DNA of 64,000 nucleotides from JAWCQZ01 sp038869515 [NCBI: Halobacteria archaeon] (GCA_038869515.1 JAWCQZ010000008.1:21916-85915); one strand, 5' to 3'. Numbered from the stretch's first letter, positions 1-8,169 are shown. The notes: generated from the letters alone by a model not told the origin. Numbers and translations are program-made.

Positions 1-339
1 CGCGCGAAGTCGCTCGACACCTTCTGCCCCGTGGGGCCGTGGCTGGTGACGGCCGATGAAATCCCCGACCCCCACCGGCTCGCGGTCCGGGCGCGGGTGA
101 ACGGAGAGGTGCGCCAAGACTCCTCCACGGCGAGCATGGTGGTGAAACTCCCGGAACTCATCGCCTACATCAGCCGCGGCATGACGCTGGAGCCGGGGGA
201 CCTCATCTCCACGGGGACGCCGGCGGGGGTGGGGATGGGGCGGAGGCCGCCCGTGTTCCTGAAGGAGGGGGACGTGGTGGAAGTGGAGGTTGGCGGGGTG
301 GGGGCCCTCCGGAACCGGGTCCGGAGGGAAGGAGGGTAA
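1..339 (+). CDS. Fumarylacetoacetate hydrolase family protein, C-terminal part (5' end outside window)
   Basis: The open frame runs in from the left edge without a start, so only the last 112 residues are visible. They carry the FAH-family end of the fold: [10 protein letters not shown], then the NG...RQDSSTASM stretch, a Pro-Glu-Leu-Ile helix, and [16 protein letters not shown], the family's conserved C-terminal motif. Members hydrolyse or decarboxylate acylpyruvates and 2-oxo diacids using a metal held by acidic residues nearer the N terminus, which are not visible here. The stop is directly followed by the ATG of the next gene, so the two are probably co-transcribed. The family is clear; the substrate cannot be told from this fragment. 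Confidence 0.88.
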   Translation, partial: RAKSLDTFCPVGPWLVTADEIPDPHRLAVRARVNGEVRQDSSTASMVVKLPELIAYISRGMTLEPGDLISTGTPAGVGMGRRPPVFLKEGDVVEVEVGGVGALRNRVRREGG

Positions 340-636
340 ATGGATGTCCCCTCGGGCGGCCTCGAAGAGCGCCTCCTGCGCCTCCTCCTGGAGTGCGGCG
401 CCTCCTCGACGGCCGACCTCCGCCGCCGGCTCCGCCTCCCGGAGGCGCGACTCGCGCATCTCTTGAAGCGGCTTGAGTCGCGGGGGATGGTGGCGGTGGA
501 GCGACTCCCCCACGCAGCGTTCGTCTCCCTCCGCAGGAGCGACCTCCGCTTCGTCGGCGTCAAGCGCGGCCAGAAGCACCCGTTCCGGAAGTCGAAGGGC
601 CGAAGGTCCCCCGCGCCCGACCCGCTCTACGGCTGA
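340..636 (+). CDS. Small winged-helix DNA-binding protein
   Basis: 98 residues. The first 65 read as a winged helix-turn-helix: LLRLLLECGASSTADLRRRL (helices 1-2), then LPEARLAHLLKRLESRGMV (recognition helix) and a short wing around VERLPHAAFVSL. The tail is basic (KRGQKHPFRKSKGRR) and could add non-specific DNA contacts. The ATG follows the upstream FAH-family stop with no gap, which suggests translational coupling and possibly local regulation. It resembles MarR/ArsR-type folds, but no ligand domain is present. The next gene is convergent and ends only a few bases away. Confidence 0.65.
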   Translation: MDVPSGGLEERLLRLLLECGASSTADLRRRLRLPEARLAHLLKRLESRGMVAVERLPHAAFVSLRRSDLRFVGVKRGQKHPFRKSKGRRSPAPDPLYG

Positions 637-639
637 GCC

Positions 640-1350
640 CTACGCCGCGGGGCGGGTCAGGGAGACCATCAGCACCGGCCGCCGCTTCCCCTCGATCTTC
701 TGGGTGGAGGCGGCCACCGTCCAGAACCTCCGCCGGAGCCGCGCGCGGGCGTCGTCCGGGAGCGCCCCGGGCTCGGCCTGGATGAGGAGGACCGCCTCCT
801 GGGGGCCGGTGATGTCGAAGGCATGCTCCAGGACCGGGAGGTCCCCGGCCCCCTGGATCTCGGCGAGGACCACCGACTTGCGGTGCTCCTCGAGGAAGGC
901 CCGCAGGGCCTCCAGGACGTCGGAGGGCTCCTTGAGGGGCCGGACCACAGAGACCTTGGGGCCCCGGAGGGCGAGGCCGCCGGCGAAGTCGAGGATGATG
1001 CCCTCCTGGCCCCCGGCCGAGGTGTAGGCCTTCAGCAGTTTGCGCGCCAGGCCGGGCTTCTTCTCCACGAGGAGGTACCCCTGCCCCGGCGAGACCAGCT
1101 GCCGCGCGGCCTCGAACCCGAAGTCGGGGTCCACCGGCATCCGCAGGGTGGGCCCTCCGGGCGGGCCGCCCTTCGCCATCCGCTCCAGGAACTCCACCAT
1201 GTCGGGAGCCACCGGCTTCAGGATGGCCCGCAGTTTCGCCAGCGCCTCGGCGGGGCTCTTCTCGATCAGTTTCAGCGTGGAGTCGACCTCGGCCTCCTTC
1301 ATTCCCAGGGCCTTCAGGACGACCCGGAGCCGGCCCGACTCGGCGCTCAT
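640..1350 (-). CDS. DUF835-like protein
   Basis: 236 residues with no membrane segments. Residues 1-70 are helical and charged. From about residue 90 the pattern resembles DUF835 domains, which are abundant in Thermoplasmata: GYLLVEKKPGLARKLLKAYT, a glycine-rich turn (SAGGQEGIILDF), a strand with VSVVRPLKEPSDVLEAL, then HRKSVVLAEIQGAGDLPVLE and a late QAEPGALPDDARARL segment. Usual DUF835 proteins keep a GLxISR-type motif after the first helix; here that part is diverged, so the assignment is tentative. Its role is unknown; DUF835 domains often sit in sensor-type proteins. It is convergent with the winged-helix gene and probably shares a transcription unit with the sugar kinase upstream (39 bp gap). 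Confidence 0.5.
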   Translation of the reverse strand: MSAESGRLRVVLKALGMKEAEVDSTLKLIEKSPAEALAKLRAILKPVAPDMVEFLERMAKGGPPGGPTLRMPVDPDFGFEAARQLVSPGQGYLLVEKKPGLARKLLKAYTSAGGQEGIILDFAGGLALRGPKVSVVRPLKEPSDVLEALRAFLEEHRKSVVLAEIQGAGDLPVLEHAFDITGPQEAVLLIQAEPGALPDDARARLRRRFWTVAASTQKIEGKRRPVLMVSLTRPAA

Positions 1351-1389
1351 GGAAGCGGATGGGTGCGGCAGGGCATAAAGACGGTGACC

Positions 1390-2313
1390 TCAGGCTTGGC
1401 GGCCCGCGAACCTCTCCAGCCGCGCCAGGGTGGGCAGGGCGGTCATCGCCCCGGGCCGGGTGCAGACCAGGGCCCCCGCGGCGTTGGCGAAGCGGCCCAT
1501 CTTCCCGGCGGGCCACCCCCGCAGGAGGCCGAAGAGGAGCGCCGCCGCGAAGCCGTCGCCCGCGCCGGTGGTGTCCGCGGCCCGAACCCGGAATGCCGGG
1601 GGGGAGATGCGTTCGCCCTCGTGGAAGAGGAGGGAGCCCCGGGCCCCCCGCTTCAGGGCGAGCCACTCCGGCCCGAAGCGGCGGAGGAGGGCCCGCGCCG
1701 CCCGGTCCGGGGCACGGGCTCCGGTGACAATGCGCGCCTCCTCTTCGGTCAGCAGCAGCAGGTCGGTCCGCGCGAGGAGCCAGCGGAGGAAGGGGCGCGG
1801 GAAGGGGTGGTCCCGCCTCATGTTGGGGTCGAAGGAGACCGGGACCCCGAGCCTCCCCGCCCTCGCCACCGCCCTCCGGAGCGCCGCGGGCCCCCGGGGC
1901 GCCAGCAGCGGCCCCGAGCCGCAGTGGAGGAGCCGCAGGCCCCGCCCGAAGGCGGGGAGATCCTCCGGGCCGAGGGCCATGTCGGCGCTCCCGGTCCGGT
2001 GGAAGTCGAAGGTGCGCTCCCCGCCCCGGCCGAGGTAGACGAAGGCGAGCCCGGTCGGCTCCCGGCTCCTCCGCAGCCACCGCGTCTCCACCCCCTCCCG
2101 CTCCAGAGTGGCGATGAGGAAGGAGCCGAGACGGTCCTCCGAGACGCGACCCGCGAAGGCGACGCGAGCGCCGAGGCGGGCGAGCCCCACCGCGACGTTG
2201 GCCGGGGCGCCTCCGGCGAACTTCGCGAAGCCCGGCGGATCCGGGCCGGGGCGGGTCGCGACGAGGTCGACGAGGAGTTCGCCGACGCAGAGCGCCTCGG
2301 GGTTGATGGCCAC
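1390..2313 (-). CDS. PfkB/ribokinase-family sugar kinase
   Basis: 307 residues, the usual length for PfkB kinases. These enzymes phosphorylate sugars or nucleosides from ATP in the cytoplasm. Visible hallmarks are FAGGAPANVAVGLARLG near residues 33-49 (substrate-binding signature 1) and DTTGAGDGFAAALLFGLL near residue 247 (signature 2 with the catalytic Asp and anion hole). VSFDPNMR around residue 160 is the usual central strand. The overall pattern is closest to fructokinase/2-keto-3-deoxygluconate kinase types, but the substrate is not readable. The start is GTG at 2313. It diverges from pdxT across a 38 bp region with short T and A runs that may hold both promoters. Confidence 0.9.
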   Translation of the reverse strand: MAINPEALCVGELLVDLVATRPGPDPPGFAKFAGGAPANVAVGLARLGARVAFAGRVSEDRLGSFLIATLEREGVETRWLRRSREPTGLAFVYLGRGGERTFDFHRTGSADMALGPEDLPAFGRGLRLLHCGSGPLLAPRGPAALRRAVARAGRLGVPVSFDPNMRRDHPFPRPFLRWLLARTDLLLLTEEEARIVTGARAPDRAARALLRRFGPEWLALKRGARGSLLFHEGERISPPAFRVRAADTTGAGDGFAAALLFGLLRGWPAGKMGRFANAAGALVCTRPGAMTALPTLARLERFAGRQA

Positions 2314-2351
2314 GGTGGCCTTTTTTCGCCAGACGGCAAAAAGCAGGCCCG

Positions 2352-3014
2352 ATGCTCGGCCGCTCCGAACTCTCGCGTTCGCCGTCCCCCGACGGGGTGA
2401 GTTCGGGGCGACTCGTCGGCGTCGTGGCCCTCCAGGGCGACGTGAGCGAGCACCTCGAGGCGTTCCGGAAGGTGCTCGGGGAGGCCGGGGAGGCGATCCC
2501 CATCCGCCGCCGGGGGGAGGTGGCGGGCTGCGACGCCCTCTCCCTCCCCGGGGGGGAGTCCACCACCATCGGCCGGCTCCTGGCGGAGAAGGGGATCGGG
2601 CCGGAGATCGCCGAGGCCGCGCGGCGGGGAGTCCCGGTCCTCGGGACCTGCGCCGGGCTGGTCCTCCTGGCGAAGAGGGTCACGGACGAGCTGGAGCGGG
2701 GAAGCCCGGGAAACGGCGGCCGGGTGACGCCCCTCGGCCTCATGGACATCGCCGCCGACCGGAACGCGTTCGGGCGGCAGCGGGAGTCGTTCGAGGCGAA
2801 CCTCGATTTTCCCGCCCTGGGGCGGGAGCCCTGCCCGGCACTCTTCATCCGCGCCCCCGCCATCGCCTCGACGGGGCCGGGCGTCGAAGTGCTCGCCCGC
2901 CACCAGGGGCGCATCGTGGCCGCGCGCCAGGGCAACCTCCTGGCCCTCGCCTTCCATCCCGAACTGACCGGCGACCCGCGGCCCCTCCGCTATTTCCTCG
3001 CCATGGGAGGGTAA
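2352..3014 (+). CDS. pdxT: Pyridoxal 5'-phosphate synthase glutaminase subunit PdxT
   Basis: Class I-like glutamine amidotransferase that feeds ammonia to the PdxS synthase in ribose-5-phosphate-dependent PLP synthesis. Hallmarks are VGVVALQGDVSEH, LPGGESTTIG (oxyanion region), VLGTCAGLVLLA with the catalytic Cys, and ALAFHPELTGD with the His-Glu pair. Family members normally begin just before VGVVALQGD, so the GTG at 2397 (giving 205 residues) may be the true start rather than the ATG at 2352. pdxS is not in the window. Several PLP enzymes are encoded nearby (SHMT, aminotransferases, a cysteine-synthase homologue). It is followed at 3 bp by a membrane-protein gene. Confidence 0.95.
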   Translation: MLGRSELSRSPSPDGVSSGRLVGVVALQGDVSEHLEAFRKVLGEAGEAIPIRRRGEVAGCDALSLPGGESTTIGRLLAEKGIGPEIAEAARRGVPVLGTCAGLVLLAKRVTDELERGSPGNGGRVTPLGLMDIAADRNAFGRQRESFEANLDFPALGREPCPALFIRAPAIASTGPGVEVLARHQGRIVAARQGNLLALAFHPELTGDPRPLRYFLAMGG

Positions 3015-3017
3015 GCG

Positions 3018-3473
3018 ATGGACCTGCGCCTGCTGCGCCGCCGGCTGCTCCTCATGCCCCTCCTGCTCGGGGCGGCGGCCCTGTTCCTCCTCTTTTCCCT
3101 CGACGGGGGGCAGGCCGGGGGGGCGGTCCTCGTCGGGCCCATCCCGGTCGCGGTCGGGACGTCGCCGATGGCTGCCGCCCTCGCCCTGCTCCTCCTCTTC
3201 GGTCTCCTGGTTCTGGCCACAGGGCGGATGTTGAAGGCCGCCGCCGAGACGGAGAGGGAGCACAGGTCGCGGGAGCATCCTCCCCCCGCCCCCCAGGAAA
3301 CCGCGCAGGCCGGGGCCTCCAGAAGGACCCGGGTCCGGGGCGCCGGGGTCGTCATGGTCGGGCCCCTCCCCATCGCCTGGGGAAACGACCCGAGGCTCCT
3401 CCGGTTCACCCTCCTGCTGGCGGCCGCCCTGACGGCCCTCGGCGTGGGAGCGATGCTGCTGTCGCCCGGTTAG
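3018..3473 (+). CDS. TIGR00304/DUF131-like membrane protein with duplicated motif
   Basis: 151 residues with three or four hydrophobic segments: about 10-27, 50-68 and 130-148, with a charged, Pro-rich linker near 75-105. Two copies of the TIGR00304-type signature are visible: GGAVLVGPIPVAVGTSP (about 34-50) and GVVMVGPLPIAWGNDPR (about 109-125). These archaeal proteins usually have one G-V-x-x-G-P-x-P-x-x-x-G motif between two membrane helices, so this looks like a tandem duplication or fusion. The function of the family is unknown. It probably shares a transcript with pdxT, and its stop overlaps the hemA stop by 4 bp, tail to tail. Confidence 0.72.
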   Translation: MDLRLLRRRLLLMPLLLGAAALFLLFSLDGGQAGGAVLVGPIPVAVGTSPMAAALALLLLFGLLVLATGRMLKAAAETEREHRSREHPPPAPQETAQAGASRRTRVRGAGVVMVGPLPIAWGNDPRLLRFTLLLAAALTALGVGAMLLSPG

Positions 3474-4780
3474 GAGGAGCCGTCCAGGCGGAACATCTCC
3501 TCCGCCGATCGGAGGAGACGGGCGTCCCCGCGGCCCGAGGCTTTCCGGATGGCCTCGGCGGGACCGGCGAGAATCTTGTTGGCGATGCTGTCTACCAGGG
3601 CGCGCAGGACCGCCTCCTGCTCCTTGCCCGGGGTCCCGTTCAACTTCCGCAGCGACCTCTCCAGTTCGGCCGCCTTCACCCGCTCCACGTTCCGGTATAG
3701 CCTGCGCAGGAGGTCCTCTCCCGGGGCTCCCTTCTCCGCCAGGGAGGCGACCGCCCGGTCCACCAGGCCCTCGACCCGGGCCATCTCGGCCCTCCGCTTC
3801 TGGAGGTTCTTCCGCGCGACCTCGCGGAGACCGTCGATGTTGTAGAGGCGGACGCCCGGGAGTTCCCCAATGGCGCGGTCCACGTTCCGGGGGTTGGAGA
3901 TGTCAATCACGAAGAGGGGGCGGTCCCCCAGTCCCGCCCGGGAGCGGCGGCGGAGGATGGACTCCATCTCCTCGACTCCGACCACCGCGTGGGGGGCCGA
4001 GGAGGCGCAGATGAAGAGGTCGGCCCGGGAGATGGGGCCCGCCATGCTCGCCAGCGGGACGGTCTCGGGGTGGCCGGCGCCTCCGTTTTCCAGGAGGCCC
4101 GCCAGGTCCCGGGCCCTCCTCAGGGTCCGGTTCGCGAAGGTCACCGACTTCACCTTCTGCTTCACGAGGGAGCGGGCCACGGCCCGGGCCATGTCCCCAG
4201 CCCCGAGGATGACCAGCGAGCGCCCCTCCAGGGAGCCGCCGCACAGTTTCCGGGCCAACTCCACGGTGGCGGAGCCGATGGAGACGTTGCCCCGGCCGAT
4301 GGCGGTCCGGGCCCGGGCCTCCTTGCCGGTGCTCAAGGCCTTCTGGAAGAGGGCGTCGAGGGTCCGGCCCGCGGTCCCCTCCTGGCGGGCGAAGCGGTAG
4401 GCCTCCCGCACCTGCCCGAGAATCTGCCCCTCGCCGACAATCATGCTGTCGAGCCCCGCGGCGACCGAGAGGAGGTGGCGGGCCGAGGCCTCCCCCGAGT
4501 AGAAGCGGACCGTGTCGGGCGTCGTGGAGTTCCCCAGGAGGTCCCCGAGGCGCTCCCGGACCCCGGCGGGGTCCCGGGCGACGGCGTAGATCTCCACCCG
4601 GTTGCAGGTCCGGAGGAGGGCGCATTCCTCGACGCCCTCCATCTCCTTCACCGAGCGGAGGAGAGAGCGGGCCTCCTTCGTCGAGGCCATCTCCAACTGG
4701 TCAATGGTGGCCCACCGGTGGGTGACGTGGGCGCTGACCAGGGAGCGGACGCCCGGACCTCCGTAGCTCCTCGCGGCCAT
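3470..4780 (-). CDS. hemA: Glutamyl-tRNA reductase
   Basis: 436 residues. It reduces Glu-tRNA(Glu) to glutamate-1-semialdehyde with NADPH, the first step of the C5 tetrapyrrole pathway. ECALLRTCNRVEIYAV contains the catalytic Cys (residue 59). SMIVGEGQILGQVREAY is the signature helix, SLVILGAGDMARAVA the NADPH Rossmann motif, and the last 130 residues form the dimerisation helix ending in LLRSAEEMFRL. Length and motif order are typical. hemL, hemB and the siroheme or cobalamin genes are not nearby. A CobD-like aminotransferase at about 30 kb hints at tetrapyrrole (corrinoid) metabolism, but the link is indirect. Confidence 0.97.
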   Translation of the reverse strand: MAARSYGGPGVRSLVSAHVTHRWATIDQLEMASTKEARSLLRSVKEMEGVEECALLRTCNRVEIYAVARDPAGVRERLGDLLGNSTTPDTVRFYSGEASARHLLSVAAGLDSMIVGEGQILGQVREAYRFARQEGTAGRTLDALFQKALSTGKEARARTAIGRGNVSIGSATVELARKLCGGSLEGRSLVILGAGDMARAVARSLVKQKVKSVTFANRTLRRARDLAGLLENGGAGHPETVPLASMAGPISRADLFICASSAPHAVVGVEEMESILRRRSRAGLGDRPLFVIDISNPRNVDRAIGELPGVRLYNIDGLREVARKNLQKRRAEMARVEGLVDRAVASLAEKGAPGEDLLRRLYRNVERVKAAELERSLRKLNGTPGKEQEAVLRALVDSIANKILAGPAEAIRKASGRGDARLLRSAEEMFRLDGSS

Positions 4781-4931
4781 CTCCCCTCCCTACAGAGGTC
4801 CCATTTTAAACGTTGAGCCGGACCGGCCGGTGCCCGACCCCGCCCGGAGAGGGAGGACTGCGTGCCGCCCTTCCACGGAAACGGGCCCAGGAGCGCCGGT
4901 TCTTCCCGCAGGGGAGAGCGAGGAATCCTAT

Positions 4932-5840
4932 ATGAACCCGGGGGCCAAGGGGTCGCCGATGGCCGAGGAGCGACCTCCCGGGATACCCATGATGCTGGAG
5001 AAGCCGCCCCCGGGCCAGCCCGCGGGGCTCCTCGGCCTTCCGCCCGCCGCGCCTCCCGACGAGCGGGCCTCCGGCGAGGTCCCGTCGCGCCCCTCCAGAC
5101 CCTGGGGCGGGACGGTGGCCGTCCGCCTCCCCCACCTCTTCGCCATCGCCGTCGCCCTCGCATTCGTGAGCGGATTCGCGCTCCACGCCGCGGTGTTCCC
5201 GGGAACATCTCCTGCCGGCGGCCCCGCCCCCGCCGCGCCCGCGGGGACCCTCGCGGCGGGCCGCATCCAGCTCTCCAACGGGCTGGGGGACGCCTACACC
5301 GAGGGGAACACGAACGCCAAGGTCCAGCTCATCGAATTCTCCGACTACCAGTGCCCATTCTGCCGCAGGCACTACACCCAGACCGCGCCAACCCTCCTGG
5401 CAGACTACGTCCGGAGCGGCAAGGTCCTCTACGCCTACCGCGATTTCCCGCTCGACAACATCCACCCCGGGGCGACCCCCTGGGCCATCGCGGCGCGCTG
5501 CGCGGGGGAGCAGGGGAAGTACAAGGCCCTCCACGACAAAATCTTCGACGAGCAGAGCAAGCAGGGACAGGGAACCATCAGTTACGAAGACTACGCCGCC
5601 GTCGCCAAGCAGTGGGCCCAGGAACTCGGCCTGGACGCGGGCGCCTTCAACGCCTGCCTCGACTCGCGGAAATACGCCAGGCAGGTCCAGAGGGACCTCC
5701 AGGACGGTTTCGCCGCCGGGGTGAGCGGCACCCCGTCGTTTTTCGTGGGGAACCCCCAGAAGGGATATGTGAGAATCGAGGGGGCGCGGGAGCTCGCCCT
5801 CTTCAAGCAGACCCTGGACCAGGAACTCGCCTCGGCCTGA
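4932..5840 (+). CDS. Membrane-anchored DsbA-like thioredoxin-fold protein
   Basis: 302 residues. An N-terminal cytoplasmic tail rich in Pro and Gly (1-65) is followed by one membrane helix (LFAIAVALAFVSGFALHAAVF, about 69-89) and a Pro/Ala linker. The DsbA/DSBA-like thioredoxin fold starts near residue 115: VQLIEFSDYQCPFCRRHY with the CxxC pair at 141 and 144, a helical insertion (CAGEQGKYKALHDKIF), and the cis-Pro loop in VSGTPSFFVGN. The domain should sit outside the membrane and act as a thiol oxidase or isomerase. An ATG further downstream (4959) is also possible; upstream in-frame sequence to 4830 is low-complexity and unlike the family. No DsbB-like partner is seen. Confidence 0.88.
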   Translation: MNPGAKGSPMAEERPPGIPMMLEKPPPGQPAGLLGLPPAAPPDERASGEVPSRPSRPWGGTVAVRLPHLFAIAVALAFVSGFALHAAVFPGTSPAGGPAPAAPAGTLAAGRIQLSNGLGDAYTEGNTNAKVQLIEFSDYQCPFCRRHYTQTAPTLLADYVRSGKVLYAYRDFPLDNIHPGATPWAIAARCAGEQGKYKALHDKIFDEQSKQGQGTISYEDYAAVAKQWAQELGLDAGAFNACLDSRKYARQVQRDLQDGFAAGVSGTPSFFVGNPQKGYVRIEGARELALFKQTLDQELASA

Positions 5841-5865
5841 TTCAAAACCCGCAACGGCTGCCCAG

Positions 5866-5877
5866 AAAGTTTTTAAA
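5866..5877 (+). promoter_or_regulatory. TATA-like promoter of the MC1 gene
   Basis: AAAGTTTTTAAA lies 27-38 bases before the MC1 start in an otherwise GC-rich intergenic region. It reads as a purine-rich BRE followed by a TATA box. The spacing predicts a transcript beginning within a few bases of the ATG, so a leaderless or nearly leaderless mRNA. Confidence 0.75.
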
Positions 5878-5903
5878 CCGACCCTGCGAGCCTGCGAGCG
5901 GAG

Positions 5904-6188
5904 ATGGCGCGGAAAGGCAGCAAGAGGCGCTTCGTCCTCGTCCGTGGTTCCAAGGAGGTCGCCGTCTTCACCGGAAGGTTTCCCCGCCAGGCGGCCCTCA
6001 AGGCGGCGTGCGCGGGCTACACCGCCATCGCCCTGCGGGAGCGCGGCACCAGGAAACTCCACCAGTTCAAGGGCTCCCGGCAGAAGGTGAAGGCTCCGCC
6101 CGGCCGCCCTTCCTGGCTCCCCGAGATGGTCTGGGTGCCCCGGGTGCGGAAGCAGGGCATCAAGCACCTCGAGAAGAAGCGGCGCTGA
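5904..6188 (+). CDS. MC1-family chromatin protein
   Basis: 94 residues, very basic. It matches the archaeal MC1 chromosomal protein pattern: KRRFVLVRGSKEVAVFTGRF, then PRQAALKAA, LRERGTRKLHQFKG, and a Pro/Trp-rich end segment PPGRPSWLPEMVWVPRV before a Lys-rich tail. MC1 is a monomeric non-histone protein that bends DNA sharply and prefers distorted or four-way DNA. FTGxxPRQAALKAA and RERGTxKxHxFKG are its most conserved blocks. It has its own TATA box, is monocistronic, and is followed convergently by the aldo-keto reductase. A high-output promoter would fit an abundant architectural protein. No histone gene is seen in the window. Confidence 0.95.
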   Translation: MARKGSKRRFVLVRGSKEVAVFTGRFPRQAALKAACAGYTAIALRERGTRKLHQFKGSRQKVKAPPGRPSWLPEMVWVPRVRKQGIKHLEKKRR

Positions 6189-6199
6189 CCGGAGAAGAG

Positions 6200-7174
6200 T
6201 CAAAGAGGAAGAGATTCCCGGAGCCTCGCGAGTCGCGCCAAGGGGCCGGTGGCCAAGTCCACGCCGCGGGCCGCGGCCTCGATGCTCCGCAACTCCGCCG
6301 GGGCCATTAACCAGTCCCCGCCCCGGGCGTTCTCCTCGGCCTGCCCCGCGCTCTTGGCTCCGGGGATGGCGACCACACGCGGGTCATGGACCAGCCAGTT
6401 CAACGCCGTCTGGGAGACGCTTCTCCCGCGCCTCTTCCCGACCTTCCGCAGAGCGGTGATGAGCGGGACAGCGCGCCGGAGGTTCTCCCGGGAGAAGAGG
6501 GGGTGGGCCCGCCGGACCCAGTCCGAGGGCTGGTGGTCCGGGGTGTATTTGCCCGACAGAGCCCCCTGTGCCAGGGGGCTGTAGGCGATGAGGGTCACGC
6601 CCCACTTCCGGCACGCGGGGAGAAGGTCCCTCTCGGCTTCCCGCTCCAGGAGGTTGTACTTCACCTGGTTGGAGACCACCTCCGACCGGGGCAGCGCCTC
6701 CCGGGCCTCGCGGAGCATGGCGGCGGGGAAGTTGCTCACGCCGATGTGGCGAATCCAGCCCCGCTTCTTGAGCCGTTCCATGGCCCGCATCATCGCCGGG
6801 ACCGGGACGAGGGGGTTGGGCCAGTGGACCTGGTAGAGGTCGATGGCGTCCACGCCCAGGCGGCGGCGGGAGCCCGCGCATGCCTTCTCGAAGGAGTGGA
6901 AGGGCATCACCTTGGAGGCGACGAAGACACCGTCGCGCCTCTCCCCGAGAGCCTCGCCGATGACCTGCTCCGAGCGCCACGGGCCGTAGATTTCGGCGGT
7001 GTCGAGCCAGTTCACGCCGAGGGCGAGGGCCCGGTCGAAGGCCTCCAGGGCCTGCCGCTTGCCGTAAGAGCCGCCCCACCCCCATTCGAGGGCCCCCCAC
7101 TGCCACGTCCCGGCGCCGATGACCGAGAGTTTTTCGCCGGTCCGGCCGAGCATCGCGGTCCGCATGGCACCCAT
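6200..7174 (-). CDS. Aldo/keto reductase
   Basis: 324 residues, (beta/alpha)8 NADPH-dependent oxidoreductase. Catalytic tetrad positions are visible: Asp and Tyr in VNWLDTAEIYGPWRSE, Lys in FVASKVMPF, and His in IDLYQVHWPNP. WIRHIGVSNFP and the NADP loop IPGAKSAGQAEENA complete the pattern. It is closest to the AKR groups typified by YajO/PdxI-like and potassium-channel-beta-like enzymes; the substrate is not readable. A second ATG three codons in (MRTAML) may be the start. Its 5' end faces the HAD hydrolase, with about 37 bp between the starts. Confidence 0.93.
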   Translation of the reverse strand: MGAMRTAMLGRTGEKLSVIGAGTWQWGALEWGWGGSYGKRQALEAFDRALALGVNWLDTAEIYGPWRSEQVIGEALGERRDGVFVASKVMPFHSFEKACAGSRRRLGVDAIDLYQVHWPNPLVPVPAMMRAMERLKKRGWIRHIGVSNFPAAMLREAREALPRSEVVSNQVKYNLLEREAERDLLPACRKWGVTLIAYSPLAQGALSGKYTPDHQPSDWVRRAHPLFSRENLRRAVPLITALRKVGKRRGRSVSQTALNWLVHDPRVVAIPGAKSAGQAEENARGGDWLMAPAELRSIEAAARGVDLATGPLARLARLRESLPL

Positions 7175-7211
7175 GGGGAAACTCTATGGCCAGAGGGATG
7201 AACCCGGCGCC

Positions 7212-7907
7212 ATGCTGCGGCTCAAGGCGCTCCTGGTCGATTTCGACGGGACCCTCGCCGACCACGAAGCTGTCTTCGCCGAGGAGTTGGACGGCCTCCT
7301 GGGGCTCCCGGGCCGGGAGATCTTCCGCCTCTGGCTCGAAGTCCACCGGGAGGAGGTCCACACCGACTTCCCCGACCGCCACGAGGACCCGGTGTTCCAC
7401 CTGGAGAGGGTCGCCCGGCGGGCGGGCCGGAGACCGGGAAGGAAGGAGGCGGAGGAGTTCCGCGCGGCCTTCCAGCGGGGCGCCTGGAGGTCCTCCCGTC
7501 AGCCCCGCTTCCACCGGGACTCCCTCGACTTCCTCCGGCACGGCCTCCGCCCCGAGGCGCCCCTCTTCGCCCTCTCGACCGGCGACCGGGCGGCGGCCAA
7601 GGCGCGCGCCGCGGCGCAGGCCGTCGGCCGTCCGGCCTTCCGCCTCATCCTGAGCGAGGAGACGCTGGGCATCCGGAAGGACCGCCCGGAGTTCTTCCGG
7701 CGGGCCTGCGAGAGGCTGCGGCTCCGTCCGCGGGAGGTGGCCTACCTCGGGGACCTGCCCCTCCACGACGTCGGGCCCGCCCGGGCGGCGGGGCTCTGGT
7801 CGGTCTACGTGAACCGGAAGACCGAGGCCATTCCCCCGGGCCGCCCGAGGCCCCACTTCGAGGTGAGGGACCTGTGGGAGGCGCGGCGGGAGCTCGGACT
7901 GCTCTGA
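7212..7907 (+). CDS. HAD-superfamily hydrolase
   Basis: 231 residues from the ATG immediately before LKALLVDFDGTLADH (motif I with nucleophile Asp and acid/base Asp). A helical cap domain runs from about 25 to 100. Motif II is FALSTGD; a Lys is in GIRKDRPEFF (motif III region), and VAYLGDLPLHDVGPARAAG is motif IV. This is the phosphoglycolate-phosphatase/beta-phosphoglucomutase-like branch. Earlier in-frame starts at 7119 or 7173 would overlap the divergent aldo-keto reductase and add no family-like sequence. The substrate is unknown, probably a small phosphorylated metabolite. It is convergent with tRNA-Gly. Confidence 0.88.
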   Translation: MLRLKALLVDFDGTLADHEAVFAEELDGLLGLPGREIFRLWLEVHREEVHTDFPDRHEDPVFHLERVARRAGRRPGRKEAEEFRAAFQRGAWRSSRQPRFHRDSLDFLRHGLRPEAPLFALSTGDRAAAKARAAAQAVGRPAFRLILSEETLGIRKDRPEFFRRACERLRLRPREVAYLGDLPLHDVGPARAAGLWSVYVNRKTEAIPPGRPRPHFEVRDLWEARRELGLL

Positions 7908-7976
7908 AAATCGCCGGGGGGGGCGGGGAGGGGGGAATTGGACCGGAATCGTCGCCGGTCCTCTCCGGCGTCTCTC

Positions 7977-7984
7977 GGCGACAG
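7977..7984 (-). other. Conserved tRNA 3' trailer CTGTCGCC
   Basis: Directly after the tRNA-Gly discriminator base the minus strand reads CTGTCGCC. The same eight bases follow the tRNA-Trp discriminator at 34251-34258. The neighbouring bases differ. Just downstream here CGCCGG/CCGGCG (about 7954-7970) can form a hairpin. It may be a 3'-processing or termination signal. Confidence 0.45.
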
Positions 7985-8056
7985 TGCGCCAATCGGGAGT
8001 CGAACCCGAGTTTTGGGCTTGGCAAGCCCAAGTCATAACCGCTAGACCATTGGCGC
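7985..8056 (-). tRNA. tRNA-Gly (anticodon GCC)
   Basis: Read on the minus strand, the 7-bp acceptor stem GCGCCAA/TTGGCGC, a 3-bp D stem, the anticodon stem TGGGC/GCCCA with loop TTGCCAA, and the T arm TCGGG-TTCGACT-CCCGA all pair. The loop places GCC at positions 34-36, giving glycine for GGC and GGU codons. The discriminator is A; CCA is not encoded. There is no intron. A TATA-like TTTTAATAT on the same strand lies about 60 bases upstream (around 8117-8125), so a leader of some 30-40 nt is possible. Confidence 0.95.
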
Positions 8057-8160
8057 CCGGGGAGTGGGGGAAGGGGGCTGTGCTCCCCCGTCCTTGGAAC
8101 CCTTCACCCTCCCCGCATATTAAAACGTACAAACAAGGCTCCGGCAACCCGGGCCCGAAA

Positions 8161-8169
8161 GTTTTTTAT
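8161..8169 (+). promoter_or_regulatory. TATA box of hsp20
   Basis: GTTTTTTAT(A) stands immediately before the first heat-shock operator and about 65 bases before the hsp20 ATG. Initiation would fall near 8190-8197, inside or beside the second operator, leaving a leader of roughly 40 nt. Confidence 0.75.

Noticed and set aside
560-2935. Long minus-strand open frame of about 790 codons
   Set aside because: It lies antisense or out of frame to the DUF835-like, kinase and pdxT genes, has Arg/Pro/Gly-only composition and no domain; long spurious frames are expected at this GC content.
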